Assembly: GCA_020152595.1 (NCBI GenBank) | Contig: JAIGNY010000693.1 | Coordinates: forward strand, 1 to 64,000 | Direction: 5' to 3' | Origin: Chiridota heheva | Taxonomy: Eukaryota > Echinodermata > Holothuroidea > Apodida > Chiridotidae | Length of the DNA stretch: 64,000 nt | Shown: one piece after another, positions 24,251-37,800 of the stretch | Layout of the letters: the number at the start of each line of letters is the position of its first letter | Position numbering within the stretch: the stretch's first letter is position 1 | Program-made: the position numbers and the translations under genes | Notes under the pieces: generated by a model | Told to the model about the DNA's origin: nothing | Seen by the model: the letters and a program-made list of their open reading frames with translations, nothing else | Databases searched by the model: none

Positions 24251-24390
24251 CAGACATCATCATAATATCTCCATCCAACTCATATAGCAAGAACATCCAA
24301 GATACGTGGCAAGCAAACTAGGTTTATGGTGGTTCAATGATAACTTTGGCCGGGATTAAATCAACGGCAGACACGTACAAAACGAATGAA
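24251..24390 (+). pseudogene. FReD exon relic, copy M
   Basis: Starts after AACTACAG with DIIIISPSNSYSKNIQ, comparable to the start of copy L. After a stop and a gap it resumes with LWWFNDNFGRD and INGRHVQN. It is an eroded tandem duplicate of L, 250 bases away. Confidence 0.65.
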
Positions 24391-25000
24391 GCATTAAGAC
24401 GTTGAGATTGTATGCAAACAAACAGAACAGAACGACCGTTAGATATATACAATGGCAATGAATATCTTCAATGGTAGTTTGCAATAATACATACAATGGT
24501 GTCATATTCTAATTGATTATTATGCATAGATTTAAGAAAGAAAAAAAGTAAATATTGAGCATTAGAATAATTGTGTGCTATAATTGTACCATATATTCAA
24601 GAAAAAGGACAGCGACAAGGAATGAGGTTTGAAATGTCCATACAGATGATATAATCTTAAATATAGTAGCTAAAACACAACAAATTGTAATAACGTTGAT
24701 CTGCAAAATGCCTTTTACCGTAGTAACGTTTGAAAAAGAGTACTGACTCTAAGTTTTTGATCAACGCATGTAAAAACTTCCAATACTTATCCTTGTCCAT
24801 ATGAAGTTTATCATCCACACGTACCGCTTAACATAAGAATGCTGTCCATGTTTAAATGTAAATATTTTACCGCGATAACTAAAGTATTTTTTATTTGAAA
24901 GCATATAAATTGAACAATATGCAGCTAAACCAACTAACCCATTCCATTTCACGGGCAATTGCACACAGGATAATGTTGTTTAACAACAAGATCATCAAAT
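24391..25000. other. AT-rich spacer
   Basis: No gene or repeat recognised. Confidence 0.4.
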
Positions 25001-26345
25001 CCATATTTCATCGCTAACTATAACATGACCCCATTCCATTGACCTCTTACCACCTGTTTTCGATTATACCTGAACCTAATATCCACCACCCATATGCACT
25101 CCCTTCCACCTATTTACACTATACTCATTGATAATCCAATGAAATACTCTTTTCCGACTTAGTCCAGCGTACTTACGCTTTGAACACTCACCCATCACTA
25201 GCATCCTAACATTTTCGTCATCTACCATCATCTCTCATTTATACCTTTTGGCGCGTGTACATTTGGAGTACATTGAACCCTTAAGCTGGAAAACGTGTAA
25301 GTTAATGTGTGCACTTTAGATTTACTAAGCTTGTTTTCATATATTCACTAAGTTTTGAAAACAAAAAAACATTCAGCAAATTTCCTACAAGTTGACAATA
25401 TGTTTTTGACCTAAAGGTGAATGAATGTCAACTCTGAAACGTATGAGCCACAAACCCCGTATTTTTCCACTACTAAAACGAATTCAAAACAATTTCTTGT
25501 GTTAGTCTCATCAATCAAATGTAAATTTAAAACAAGATGATTGCAATTGAACGTTTGATGTACCTACTATTACATGCTATATGTACCAGCTGTATTACTT
25601 GTTTGAATACCATTAAGAGTATCAGCCTAAAATGCTGTTTTATTTAAAATAGATATCTAAAACGATTTATAACTGATCTTAACCATATATCTGAACATGG
25701 ATATTTAACAGTTGTATTTCAACTGACGCAAACATTAAACGACAACGTTAAAATGCCACTGGATGACAGCTGTTAAGTGTGAGCAATAGTTAATTGAAAA
25801 CAATGTACTAGGTAACCTGTAAATATACGTGGATAGGTCATTTAATGGCTGGTGAATTAAAGTAATTCCATCCATAAACCACTTCATCCCTACCCTTCAT
25901 GGTTCAAATTGCCTCCAACCCACCCAGCTTTAAATAACAAAACACTCACCCACCCTTACACCCTTAAGTAGTATCAACGCATTCATAAATGGCCAAACCA
26001 CTTACCCTTACATTGCCCCCACCAATCATCCATATGTAGCCACTACCCTCGCACCAATTGAATGCCACTTCCCACTCATATTTGGAGTTACACACACCCT
26101 TAGATGGCCATCACCCACCCCTTTAGATGACACCATCTACCCACCATCATATTGTTACCAACCGTAAAGTCAGAATCCACCCACCTTTTACGATCCCCAA
26201 AATTCCGGTCAAGAAAGTCAAGACATCCTTTATATGACCCCATATATCTGCATTATAGGGCGTATGGTGACACCATAAAAAGACGAAAAGCCACCCAAGA
26301 CACGCTGTATAAATAAACAAGTATTCGATCCACAACGTCCGATCC
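25001..26345. repeat. C-rich degenerate minisatellite blocks
   Basis: 25001-25260 and 25870-26345 are rich in CACCCACCC, CCACCACCC and CTTTAAAT-type units, the reverse orientation of the G-rich units at 1-715 and 26.9-27.6 kb. 25261-25869 between them is ordinary AT-rich DNA. Confidence 0.5.
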
Positions 26346-26589
26346 ATAAGGTATATGTTGAATGAAGGCTTAATGCGTCGACATCTGGGAAATATGGGAA
26401 AGCTGATGGAGGAAGGTGTTCAATAATGGCTTGTCATGGGTACATAAGAGTGTATAGACTTTTTGTTTGCCTTGTCTGATATGGATGACCACGCGGACTT
26501 AGTACTTCTTACTGTGGTTGTACTGTAAAGTAGGAACTACGAGAACTCACTTATGGGTGGCAAGGAGAGGTGGCATCAATAACTACATA

Positions 26590-26890
26590 AGAAAGCTAAT
26601 TTCACGAAAATGAAGGAAAATTGAAGAAACGTGAAGGAAATTTCCCCAAAATGATGGAATTTTCAAGAAAATGAAGAAAATTATCTTAAAGTTAATTTTC
26701 AGAAAATTGAAGGAGATGTCCCGAGTCTGTCACTCAATGTTGACTATTGGAGTTGACGTCTTAATTCATTATTGATAATTTTTATTTCATTGGGATATTT
26801 TTCTGGGGTCAAAACTTACCACGGAAAGGCAGGGGGCAATCAAAAGGAATGGGGAAATTTGCACCCCCAGTTAATATGCTAAAAAGGCTA
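26590..26890. repeat. GAAAATGAAGG-type minisatellite with G-rich tail
   Basis: Short units around AAAATGAAGGAAATTTTC (26595-26725), then a 'ggcagggggcaatc...aatggggaaatttgcaccccc' stretch. Resembles parts of the composite elements at 3.1, 37.8 and 47.2 kb. Ends not defined. Confidence 0.45.
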
Positions 26891-26899
26891 TGTTTGCAC

Positions 26900-27610
26900 C
26901 TGCTTATTAGAGGTCGGGCACGTAAGTACACAGAGGGTGGTGTTGAAGTGTTATTTCCCCATTTTGGGTGGGTACTCATTTAGGAGAGGGAGAGTGAGTC
27001 ACGTTTAGGGGAGGAAGTGTGAGTAACGTTTAAGGTCTGGCGGATTGTTTGTCATTAAGGAGAGGGTGTCCTCATTTAGGAGAAGGAAGCGGTTCCTCAT
27101 ATATGACGGAATGATGGGTACTTACTTTAGGGGGCGTTTTTTGTTTAGGACGGGCGGCCGGCTTGGTATTTAGATATGGGAGGGTAGATCCTCATTTCAA
27201 GGTGAGAAGGTTGGTTCCTGTTTAGGAGAGAAAAGGTGATTTCTCAATTTGTGGTTTGTAGGTGGGTCCTCTTATTAGTGGTGGGAATGAATGTCCTAAG
27301 AACAGGGTAAATCCTCATTTAGGGGTGAGATGGTGAAACTTCATTTAAGGACAGAAGGATGGATTATCATTCACAGCGAATGGGTTGGTCCATGTTTAGG
27401 AGGGGGAGGGTACATATACTAGGTACTCAGTTCGTGGTTAGAGGATTGCTTCTCTGTTTAGTGGCGACAGTTAATGTCCTAAGTTAAAGCGAAGGTGAAT
27501 CCTCGATTACGAGAGAGATGATGAATTTTAGTTTAAGGACCGGAGATTGGTTCTTAGATTTTGGACGGAAGAGTGGGTCCTCATTTAGTGGCGGGATGGT
27601 TGCTTGGCAT
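26900..27610. repeat. Degenerate G-rich minisatellite
   Basis: Irregular units of about 30-60 bases, with core GTGGGTCCTCATTTAGGGG in many variants. Same type as 4860-5375. It runs directly into the (TTCC)n array. Confidence 0.65.
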
Positions 27611-27659
27611 ATACGGACAGAGGGTTAGAGCGTGTTTAAATGTGGATTCACCCCATTCC

Positions 27660-30325
27660 TTTTTTCTTCTTCTTTCCTTCCTTCCTTTCTTCCTTCCTTC
27701 CTTCCTTCCTTCCTTCCTTCCTTCCTTCCTTCCTTCCTTCCTTCCTTCCTTCCTTCCTTCCTTCCTTCCTTCCTTCCTTCCTTCCTTCCTTCCTTCCTTC
27801 CTTCCTTCCTTCCTTCCTTCCTTCCTTCCTTCCTTCCTTCCTTCCCTTCCTTCCTTCCTTCCTTCCTTCCTTCCTTCCTTCCTTCCTTCCTTCCTTCCTT
27901 CCTTCCTTCCTTCCTTCCTTCCTTCCTTCTTCCTTCCTTCCTTCCTTCCTTCCTTCCTTCCCTCCTTCCTTCCTATCTTCCTTCCTTCCTTCCTTCCTTC
28001 CTTCCTTCCTTCCTTCCTTCCTTCCTTCCTTCCTTCCTTCCTTCCTTCCTGTATGCCTTGCTTCCTTCCTTCCTTCCTTCCTTCCTTCCTTCCTTCCTTC
28101 CTTCCCTCCTTCCTTCCTATCTTCCTTCCTTCTTCTTTCCTTCCTTCCTTCCTCCTTCCTTCCTTCCTTCCTTCCTTCCTTCCTTCCTTCCTTCCTTCCT
28201 TCCTTCCTTCCTTCCTGTATGCCTTGCTTCCTTCCTTCCTTCCTTGCTTCCTTCCTTCCTTCCTTCCTTCCTTCCTTCCTTCCTTCCTGTATGCCTTCCT
28301 GTATGCCTTCCTGTAAGCCTTCCTGTATGCCTTCCTGTATGCCTTCCTGTATGCCTTCCTTCCTGTATGCCTTCTTTCTGTATACATTCCTTCCTATCTT
28401 CTTTCCTTCCTTCCTTCCTACCTCCCTCCCTTCCTTCCTCCTTCCCTTCCGTCCTTCCTTCCTTCCTTCCTTCCTTCATTCCTTCCTTCCTTTCTTCCTT
28501 CCTTCATTCCTTCCTTCCTTCCTCCCTTCCTTCCTTCCTTCCTTCCTTCCTTCCTTCCTTCCTTCCTTCCTTCCTTCCTTCCTTCCTTCCTTCCTTCCTT
28601 CCTTCCTTCCTTCCTTCCTTCCTTTCTTCCTTCCTTCCTTCCTTCCTTCCTTCCTTCCTTCCTTCCTTCCTTCCTTCCTTCCTTCCTTCCTTCCTTCCTT
28701 CCTTCCTTCCTTCCTTCCTTCCTTCCTTCCTTTCTTTCTTCCTTCCTTCCTTCCTCCCTTCCTGTATGCCTCCTTCCTCCTTCCTTATGCCTTTTCCTTC
28801 CTTGCTTCCCTTCCTTCCTTCCTTCCTTCCTTCCTTCCTGTAAGCCTTCCTGTGTGCCTTCCTGTATGCCTTCCTGTATGCTTTCCTTCCTGTACGCCTT
28901 CTTTCTGTAAGCCTTCCTTCCTTCCTTCTTTCCTTCCATCCTTCCTAACTCCCTTCCTCCCTTCCTTCCTTCCTTCCTTTCTTCCGTCCTTCCTTTCTTC
29001 CTTCCTTCCTTCCTTCCTTCCTTCCTTCCTTCCTTCCTTCCTTCCTTCCTTCCTTCCTTCCTTCCTTCCTTCCTTCCTTCCTTCCTTCCTTCCTTCCTTC
29101 CTTCCTTCCTTCCTTCCTTCCTTCCTTCCTTCCTTCCTTCCTTCCTTCCTTCCTTCCTTCCTTCCTTCCTTCCTTCCTTCCCTTCCCTCCGTCCCTTCCT
29201 TCCTGTATGCCTTGCTTACTTGCTTCCTTCCTTCCATCCTGTAAGCCTTTTCTGTATGCCTTTTTGTATGCCTTCCTTCCTTCCCTTCCCTCCTTCCTCT
29301 ATGCCTTGCTTACTTGCTTCCTTCCTTCCATCCTGTAAGCCTTTCCTGTATGCCTTCCTGTATGCCTTCCTGTAAGCCTTCCTGTATGCCTTCCTGTGTG
29401 CCTTCCTGTCCTTCCTTCCTTCCTTCCTGTATGCCTTCTTTCTGTATACCTTCCTTCTTATCTTCTTTCCTTCCTTCCTTCCTACCTCCCTCTCTTCCTT
29501 CCTTCCTTCCTTCCTTCCTTCCTTCCTTCCTTCCTTCCTTCCTTCCTTCCTTCCTTCCTTCCTTCCTTCCTTCCTTCCTTCCTTCCTTCCTTCCTTCCTT
29601 CCTTCCTTTTCCCCCTTCCTTCCATCCTCCCTTCTCCCCCTTTCTTCCATCCTTCTTTCCTTCCTTCCTTCCTTCCTTCCTTCCTTCCTTCCTTCCTTTC
29701 TTTCTCTTCCTTTCCTCCTTCCTTCCCTTCTTCCTTTATTCCTTTCTTCCTCCTTCCTTTTTTCTTTCCTTCTTTCCTTTATGCCTACCTTCCTTCCTTC
29801 CTGTATGCGTTTCTTTCCTCCTTCCTGTGTGCCTTCTTAAATACCTTCCAGTATGCCTTAATTCCTTTCTTCCTGTATGCCTTTCTTCCTTCCTTTCTGT
29901 ATGCCTTCCTTCCTTTCTGTATGTTTTCCTGTGTGCCTTCCTTCCTGTATGCCTTCCTTTCTGCACATATGCCTTCCTTTGTGCCTTTCTGTATGCCTTC
30001 CTTCCTGTATGCCTTCCTGTGTGCCCTCCTGTATGCCTTCCTTTCCTATGCCTTCCTTCCTTCCTGTATACCTTCACTTCTTCCTGTATGCCCATCTTCT
30101 TTCCTGTATGCCTTCCTTCCATGCTGTATGGCTTCCTTTCTGTATGCCTTCGTTTCTTCTTGTATGCCTTCCTTCCATCCTGTATGCCTCTCTACCTAAA
30201 TGCCTTCCTTCCTTCTTCCTTTCTTTCTTTCGTGTATGCATTCCTTTCTGTATGTCTTCCTTCCTGTATGCCTTCCTGTATGCCTTCCTTTATGTATGCC
30301 TTCCTTGCATTTCTTTCTTTCTGAC
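27660..30325. repeat. (TTCC)n array with CCTGTATGC interspersions, 2.7 kb
   Basis: A homopyrimidine tetranucleotide array with nearly pure runs of 100-260 bases. These are split by blocks of a 12-base variant CTTCCTGTATGC (28230-28380, 28840-28910, 29205-29430, 29780-30310). The variant becomes dominant toward the right end, and larger blocks are repeated (compare 29206-29240 with 29295-29345). All three frames stay open because four bases per unit cycle through SFLP. These frames are not genes. Confidence 0.97.
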
Positions 30326-30469
30326 TATCGATAAACACAGAAAATAAACAGCAGCTAAATAAAGAATGTAGGTGGTATTTAAAGTACAAATTGTATGTGT
30401 ACTCCCTATCTTGTTACAGGGACCCTGGATTTGTTGTTTTGGAACCCACCAACAAAAATGTACTTTAGT

Positions 30470-31230
30470 AAAATCGATTTGCACATATCTAAAAAAGTTT
30501 TTTTTAAGTCAGGATCAGGCAAACACAAATGTGTGTCGCGAACATACAAAATGTTGTATAATTTACCACTGTACATGTTAGAATTATTAACTGTCATTGT
30601 TACAAGTAAAGGACCTAAACACAAACACATGGGAAACCACAACAGTGTACACTGTGTGAGTTTATTTCGTGAAAGGTTTAAGCGTGACATAGCGTGTGAC
30701 ATAACGTGTACACTATTTATAAAATAATAAGTAAGAGCGCTGCGAGTAGCGATATCGTAGATGTCCGGGCACAATATTGGCATGTCGTAAATTCCAGTCC
30801 GTTTAAAGAAGTGTGACGTAATGGATGTGTCATTACTTTCTCTTAGGAATGATATTACCTTGTTTTGTCCTTTTTGGTCAATTTGGCCTTGTAGTGTACA
30901 GTGTAATGGCATAATTGCATATCCAAGATAACTGCGAGATTGAATTTTTTTCAGATTGAAGGACGTGAGCGAATCATGTTCTTGTAAAATCCATGTTAAA
31001 GCATATCTCAATAATTAAACAAAACCGTTTCCAATAATTTAGCAACAGGAAATTAATTTTCAAAGAAATACATGCATAATAATTGTGTATCTATAATTAT
31101 GACATCACACTGTGTACTTCAGGGTCCCATTTCAACACACTGGTGAAATCTTTGGAATACAATAGCTCCTCAACGGAAATATGTCTTCATGGTATTTCTC
31201 CCTTTAATAGTCCATTATATGGAAATTAAT
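30470..31230. repeat. Dispersed repeat R1, copy 1 (contains a 201-codon minus-strand frame)
   Basis: Shares 'tcaggatcaggcaaa' and, near its end, AATTAATTTTCAAAGAAATACA, ATGACATCACACTGT, TTTCAACACACT and CAATAGCTCCT with 35260-35870. It also shares 'gtagatgtccgggcacaat' with 18.6 kb. A minus-strand frame of 201 codons (30406-31011) overlaps it. I recognise no domain, but the stretch LCPDIYDIATRSALTYYF recurs in diverged form at 18.6 kb. Nature unknown: possibly part of a DNA transposon or an unclassified repeat. Confidence 0.55.
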
Positions 31231-32050
31231 ATTTACGGGTGTATTCCTTTCAGGTAATGTCTATACAAATTAATCTTAATGTTACACGTCTTTTTAATAC
31301 CATGTCGTGTACAACTTTTACCTGGTTTTACTTTTCTTTTGCATGAATCCTCAAAGATTCATCCGGACATCTGCATCATGAATATTTCTAATCACCAAGG
31401 TATCACCCACGTAACTAACTTTTTCGTCACCAGATTGAAAAAAAAAAACTCGTCATTCATCCAAAAGATACGTAATACACGTTTTAATTTTATAATCCAC
31501 TATGGCATCGAATTATTATTATGCACCCGAAACCCGCTATTTTAACCCACTCGATAATACACACATCTGATTAATCCAAGCGATTCTGTGACACAATTTT
31601 ATACCCAATCACTGCCAGATTACGCCACCAAATGACGCAATTCCTCATCCAGGCACTACAATTTTCATACACCTTACCGCCCAAAACATTAAACCGTGCA
31701 CTAAATTAATTTTTCGTTGCTGAGATTGGCTACCGTGAACTTTGTCATTTCGTGGCACAAAGAAACAGGATAACCATAACGGTTACATCTATCATTGTTG
31801 CGATCTGTCATCGAATATAATATTGATTAAGTTTAAATCACGCGAAAGCACTACCATCCGAAATTATGAATACAAAAAAGAGTCAATATGATACAGTAGC
31901 TTCGAAGGCAACCTTTATAACGTATTGAGCGGATCGAGGATTTGTATTTATGATTTTTTTAATTAATTGACCGGAAACCCCCAGCAACCAAAGTTGCATT
32001 AAACACCTTCGTCATAACTGATATGGTTAAGCTTTTGAACATAAATTGTT
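31231..32050. other. Unassigned DNA
   Basis: No gene, repeat or element recognised. 31540-31700 is richer in C than the surroundings. Confidence 0.4.
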
Positions 32051-32131
32051 ATGTGAATGCCAATGAAAATGGCAGAATATAGTTGTTCACTGCATTGTTT
32101 TAACAAACAATATCAACAATTGGTGATGCAG

Positions 32132-32346
32132 GAGACAGCATCACTGTCTCCGGCTATAGCAGCAACAACCAACAGTTTTCTACCAGAGATCGAGACAATG
32201 ATAGATGGTCATCATCATGTGCAACGGCTCTACCAGGTGCGTGGTGGTTTGGTAGTAGTTGTGGTTACGCTTTCATCAATGGCATATACGTACAGGAATC
32301 ATTATCAGGAGGTTGTAAGGGGGTAAACTGGTATATTACTTACTAA
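32132..32346 (+). CDS. FReD fused terminal exon, copy N (nearly intact)
   Basis: After GTGATGCAG the phase-1 exon reads GDSITVSGYSSNNQQFST, RDRDNDRWSSSCATAL, PGAWWFGSSCGYAF and INGIYVQESLSGGCKGVNWY, with TAA at 32344-32346. There is no intron before the GVNW part, so main and terminal parts are fused. Just past the stop, another frame reads LLKFTAI, like the final SLKFTEM strand, so a small shift probably removed the last strand. Calcium loop DRDND, the cysteine pair and WWFG are kept. It has an extra cysteine (GGCKG). A diverged duplicate of the 3' half lies at 33413-33545. Confidence 0.6.
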
Positions 32347-32399
32347 AATTTACGGCAATTATATCACAACATGCTTAAATATTTATATCACAACATACT

Positions 32400-32990
32400 T
32401 AAATATCTCATTTATTACCCAGGCTATGACAATAGGTTATACAGTATCAATTTTTGAGTAAATGGACATTCGTTGGAGTCCTAACTGAAAAAAACGAAAA
32501 TGAAGGTTTACTTTATGCCCAACATAATTTATGAAAAGATGGAAAAGCCTGGGTACCATAGCCAAATGAAGTGCAACAACAACACAGAACACACTTGGCA
32601 AAAGATAAACAAATACGCAACTGAATTTGGTGCAATATTTTGTTCGTCTAACATAAATATCTCAAATGCCAGTTAAGACCGTAAGTAATCGATTTCTTTA
32701 ATCAGTTTTGTTATTTGCTGCAATTATTGCCCTTTAAATGTTGGTATTTAAGATACATGCCGTATCACTTGCGGGATACATGTTTGCATTACCGTCCAAC
32801 AATCCACCTGGTATTAACGTAATAGCTCGGACGGTTCTCCAGTAAACACAACACACTAATATGTGTCCATTCTAATTATTGAAGAGCAATTGCTGAAGCA
32901 ATGGGGTGCTTTCTAATCCTGGTACATGAAGTGAACAGATAACGAAAAAGAACGGAAAAAACATGTAGGCCACACCCACCATAGCAACGC
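32400..32990. repeat. Flank duplicated at 33.5-33.7 kb, then unassigned
   Basis: 32380-32530 matches 33545-33690 ('tctcattta', TGGACATTCG, 'tggagtc/tggaatctga', 'actttat'). 32531-32990 holds nothing recognised. Confidence 0.45.
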
Positions 32991-32995
32991 GGTAA

Positions 32996-33215
32996 CTAGT
33001 GGGGTAAACAAATCTCAAATCCGCAATCATGCGTGACCAATGCATTGTCATTTAGATGTCCATGTGGTCTGCCGCAAGCTTTGATCCATTTATGCCACTT
33101 CTCCGGATCTTTAGAATTTTTAGCAAAAGGAATAAACAAAGTTCCGTTTGCTAATCGTTCTGGATAAGGAGAATCGGATTTACAAAGCCTGTAGCGAGTC
33201 CGAAGGCGCAATTTT
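32996..33215 (-). pseudogene. THAP-like zinc-finger fragment
   Basis: On the minus strand the frame gives CKSDSPYPERLANGTLFIPF, then AKNSKDPEKWHKWIKACGRP and HGHLNDN. The pattern 'FIPFPK...P..C..WI.ACGRPH..LN' is that of THAP-like domains found in many multi-copy invertebrate genes and transposases. The C-terminal CSKHF part expected next is not seen; the frame ends within about 20 residues. Likely a detached exon or a relic. Recognised by pattern only. Confidence 0.35.
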
Positions 33216-33412
33216 GTTCACCATCTTGCCGTCACTCAGTCTTGTGTGTGCAGAAATTTGTTTTGTGCGGTATACTGCATTTACTGCATGGGTGCGCGCC
33301 GCTAGCTAGCTGTACTGTACCAGTACCGCGTATGAATTTTGCCTCACTAAATTACGCAGATTTTGTTGTTAGGCAAATTCGTGCGGTAATTGGTCGAAAA
33401 AGCTATCAATCA

Positions 33413-33545
33413 GCTAACTCTGAGAGGTTAATTGTAGTTAGGCTTTCGTCAACGGCAGACACGTATATGGATCAGCATCCGGAGGCTGTATGGGGTAAAC
33501 TGGTATACATTTACAAGCAGTTTTAAACTTAATTTCACGTTAATC
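33413..33545 (+). pseudogene. FReD relic, copy O
   Basis: Reads S.AFVNGRHVYGSASGGCMG, then after a one-base loss VNWYTFTSSFKLNF. It resembles the end of copy N (GGCKGVNWY) and shares its 3' flank, so N and O are duplicates. The calcium-loop part is not recognisable upstream. Confidence 0.6.
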
Positions 33546-33690
33546 ATACTGCAATAGTTTATATCGCACATATATACCTTGTATGTCTCATTTAGTACCA
33601 CTACATCTTAATAAGTTATATGGTATAAATTAAGAGAATGTGGACATTCGCTGGAATCTGAAAGGAAATAATGATACACTTTATACGGGG

Positions 33691-34715
33691 AATCTAAATT
33701 TTTCAGAGAAGCAACAACAACATGACACCTATTTCGTTTCCACTAAACTTTTTATTTTCATTTTTAATGTTAGTATAATTAACAGTTTTTATTTGGCAGC
33801 ATCCCATATGTACAATCATTTACATTCTATCTAGACATGCAGAATGACGTAAGCTGCTCTTTTTTGATGAAAAGATAAAGCTTGTGTTTCCATACAAATC
33901 ATAATGGAGATGTATTTTTTTCTGCTGCTTGGGAGAAGTGTAAAAAGAAAGAATGACTGGGCATGTGTACCGAAATACGTGTCTAACCTTGATTTGCAAA
34001 CATCATGATGAAATTTATATAATAAACCTGAATTATAAAGGAATAAAATATCAACATGGTTTTTCACAAATTTGCTTCTTTAAAAGTCTATTATATGAAT
34101 ATAAATCAAAACTAACAAGAATATTCTTTTAATATTGTAGATCGGCTTCAAATTTGATAATTACCGATTTGCAATCTGAGAGCCACCGAAGATATTACGT
34201 TGACCATATAAACTTGAAGAATGTAATCTTTTAAAAAAAATCAATCACCAAGTAAGTTAAATGTGAATATAGAAACCCTATAGTTTGTTTTCGTCCATGT
34301 CCACGGGTTCCTTCTTCGTTCTATCCTTACGCAACGTAAGTTCAACTTTAGTTGTATCTGGCTTGAATGGAAGTTTATCAATCACCTTATTGCAGCATAT
34401 ATAATATATCATTCATCATTCATTCTTCGGCTCCGTCTGTCTCGGAAGACAATGAACTGCGCACGGGTTAGATTGTTTGATTGGTGGTTTAGCAACTGCA
34501 GACTTAAAACATGTTATTTAACGAAATTAACTATTTAATTCCTAGTTCGTCAAAATCGAGCTGGAAAAACTTTCCTTCGAATCACTCAATATATTTATAT
34601 TATAAATTTTAGACATGGGATGAAGTCTCACTGTATATACTATTGCTACCCTCAATTTAGAAATACTGTAAAATATATGTACGTTTTCTGAAAGTTGTAG
34701 GTTTCTGAAAAAATT
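33691..34715. other. Unassigned AT-rich DNA
   Basis: No gene or element recognised. Confidence 0.4.
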
Positions 34716-34717
34716 GG

Positions 34718-34832
34718 GAGAAACTAGGAAATGGCGAATTAGGAAATAGGAACTAGGAAAAGGCGAATTAGATAATAGGAAATAGGAGCTAGGAAATGGC
34801 GAACTAGGAACTAAGGAACTAGGAGCCAACTT
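34718..34832. repeat. GGCGAATTAGGAAATAGGAACTA minisatellite Confidence 0.
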
Positions 34833-37800
34833 CACACACCCGGAAATAGTTAAAAATGATTGTTATCGCAAGTTGCACATGCAAACGTACTGTTTAGGGA
34901 AAATTTTAAATGATGAAAATGTTTCAGATGATTTAGGCACACTTTATACAGTTAAGCATTTCTGTTTTTGCTTTACAAAATAAGAATTGAATTTAAAAAA
35001 AAAGTATGCCATAATTAAGATTCCTTCACATTTCCTTATTAGTAAGGAGTTTATATGAAGACGCCAAGTGAAATGATTACCGATAAATACATTAAGAAAC
35101 TTCAGGAATGTAAGTGATTTAAAATACACATTAGGTAAACGCTTTTATTAATTGAGCTATGAATTTTTTCACGAAAGTTTATCAATACAGAACCTCGAGA
35201 AGACGTTAGCAAATTCATTTTCCACATTATCAAGAAGCTTATACAACTTAGGTTCCAGAAGGTTATTCAGTTCAGGATCAGGCAAAAAGCATGTGTAAGT
35301 TTCTACTGGACATGTGGAGATTACCAACATACATTATTAGAAACCAATGGACCCCTAAACTATCAACCTGGTGATACCGGACATACTGTGTAAAAATGGT
35401 GTACAAATTATGTTGATATCTTTTTTTTCCATTTAGGAGTTATTGCATATCAAGTATTACGTCAGTGTGTTAAAAAGCGACCTCGCAGTGTAAAATGTGA
35501 TGTCCTCAAGGCAAATCCAAGGCAATTATAATGTATTTCTATAAAACAAAACAAAGGTTGTTCTGTTATGTAAAGCGTAAGGTTCATGAGCATAATGGGC
35601 GAAGCACGTTCTTAAAAAACATATGTTATACCCCATCTCAAAGAAAAAAAAATGCTTCCAGTAAATTTAGGATGAGGCAATTAATTTTCAAAGAAATACA
35701 CAAAAATTGCCACGGATCTGCCTTTATGACATCACACTGTACACTGTGAGGTCACATTTCAACACACTCGCGCAATCTTTGAAATGCAATAGCTCCTAAA
35801 TAAGAATAGATACCAACATGATTTGTACACTAAATTGTTTCGTTTATAGTCCTCTATCATATATATCGTCCCTGTTTTGACATAGTGGCGAATGTCAAAA
35901 AGACAGTTTCAAGATAAGTCTCCTTATCAATATTGCGTTAATGTTGATATAAAGTGTATAATAATAAAGATTGAATTGAAGTAGATTTGGCAAGAAAAGG
36001 TATATTTCACTATGAGTAAAATTCTAAAGACATTTAAATTTTTTCTAAAGACATTCGTCACTATGTCAAAACAATTAAAGTTGGTTTTGTCACATTCGCC
36101 ACACATTCGTCACTATGTCGGGAAAAAGAAGAAGTTGTGGCGTTGCTATAAACACAGTGGGCGTCCCGCCCAGCTTGCTAGGTATAAGGACCATGACAAT
36201 TTTACAAAGGGTTTGATAAGAGATACTAAAGTGTTTTTTAAAAAACGTATGTCCAAAGAGGTTAAGATTAATCCTAAGTCATATCATTCTTATGCTTGCT
36301 CAAAGCAAAAAACAAGGAGATTGCTGGTCCTCTTCAGGGTAATGATGGTGTTACTATCAATAGTGGTAAGATATGGCTGAGGTCTTGAATGACTACTTTG
36401 TGTCTGTTTTTGCCATGGAGTCCCTTGCTGATGATTTTGTGGATTATCTTAGTGTGCACTCTCCATGGAAGAAGGTTACAAGTGGTGTTCCTCTGGATTC
36501 TGTATTGGGTTCGCTTCTTTTCTTAATCTTCATTGATAATATTGATGTATCCCTTGACTCCAGGATTTATAAACTTGCTGATGACACTAAGCTATACAGG
36601 ATTGTTGATGATGCTAGTGATTCTTCACCTTTGCAAACTGATCTGGATAAGTTAGTTTCTTGTTCCCAAACGTGGCAGACGTCATTCAATGTTGATAAAT
36701 GTAAAGTTATTCATTTTGGTCAGAGCAATTTGGCTTTTACTGGATTACTGCATGAATGGTTTAATTCTTGGTTGTGTTGATCAAGAAAAGGATCTAGGTG
36801 TTGTCATTACTAGCAATCTGTAGCCTTCTAAATTAGCTTTATTAGCTGCAAGAGCAAATAGGATGCTTGGTTTGATTAGAAGAAAAGTTTGTTTTCTTGG
36901 TAGAGAGCTTATTCTTAATTTGTATAAGCAGTTATTCAGGCCTCACCTTTAGTATGCTATTCAGGCTTGTAGTCCCTTTTATGAGAAGGATAAGTTTATT
37001 TTGGAGTAGTTTTAACGAAGAGCCACTAGACTTATTGTCGAAGTAAGTTATCTCTCTTATGAATGTAGTTTGCACATTTTTGGTTTGACCACGCTTGACT
37101 TGAGAAGAGTACGTGGCGATGAGATTCAGCTTTTTAAATTCCTATTTGGTAGTGATGCTTTAAATTTCTGTTATTTCTTGCATGTTTTTGCTAATGCGCA
37201 TAAGACACGTGGTAACAGTTTGAAATTGACCAAAGAGTTCTCACGGATAGATAATCTTTTCGCAAAGAGTTGTTAATGAGTGGAATGGTTGCCTAAGTGG
37301 GTACTTAGGTCTAATTCTATTCACATTTTGATAGTTCTTTACTAACTCTTGGTGCCTTTGATTTTTTTGTTTTTTTTGTGGTTGTGGTGGTGGAGAGAGT
37401 TGAACACACAATTACAATGACGGGGTCGTCGCCTTCGTATTCGGTTATGATAGTACAAATGCTATCACGAAACGCTTAATACGACCCGGACGAGAACACA
37501 GGTACGACGTACGGACAGACATAACATCGACAACCAAGTCAATGTCCACGGCATTTGATAACCAGTTGTGGTGCACTGGCGCGTGGTGGTGGTGTAAGTT
37601 TGTGCTTTTTATGGGGTGACTAACCCTTCTTAGACCGCCATCTTGCTATGTTATGTTATGTTACGTCAAAACAGTTAAAATTAGTTTGGTCACATTTGCC
37701 ACACATTCGTCACTATGTCAAAACAATTATATTTGATTTTGTCACATTCGCCACACATTCGTCACTTTGTCAATAACAAAAATCGCCAATCTTCGGAAAT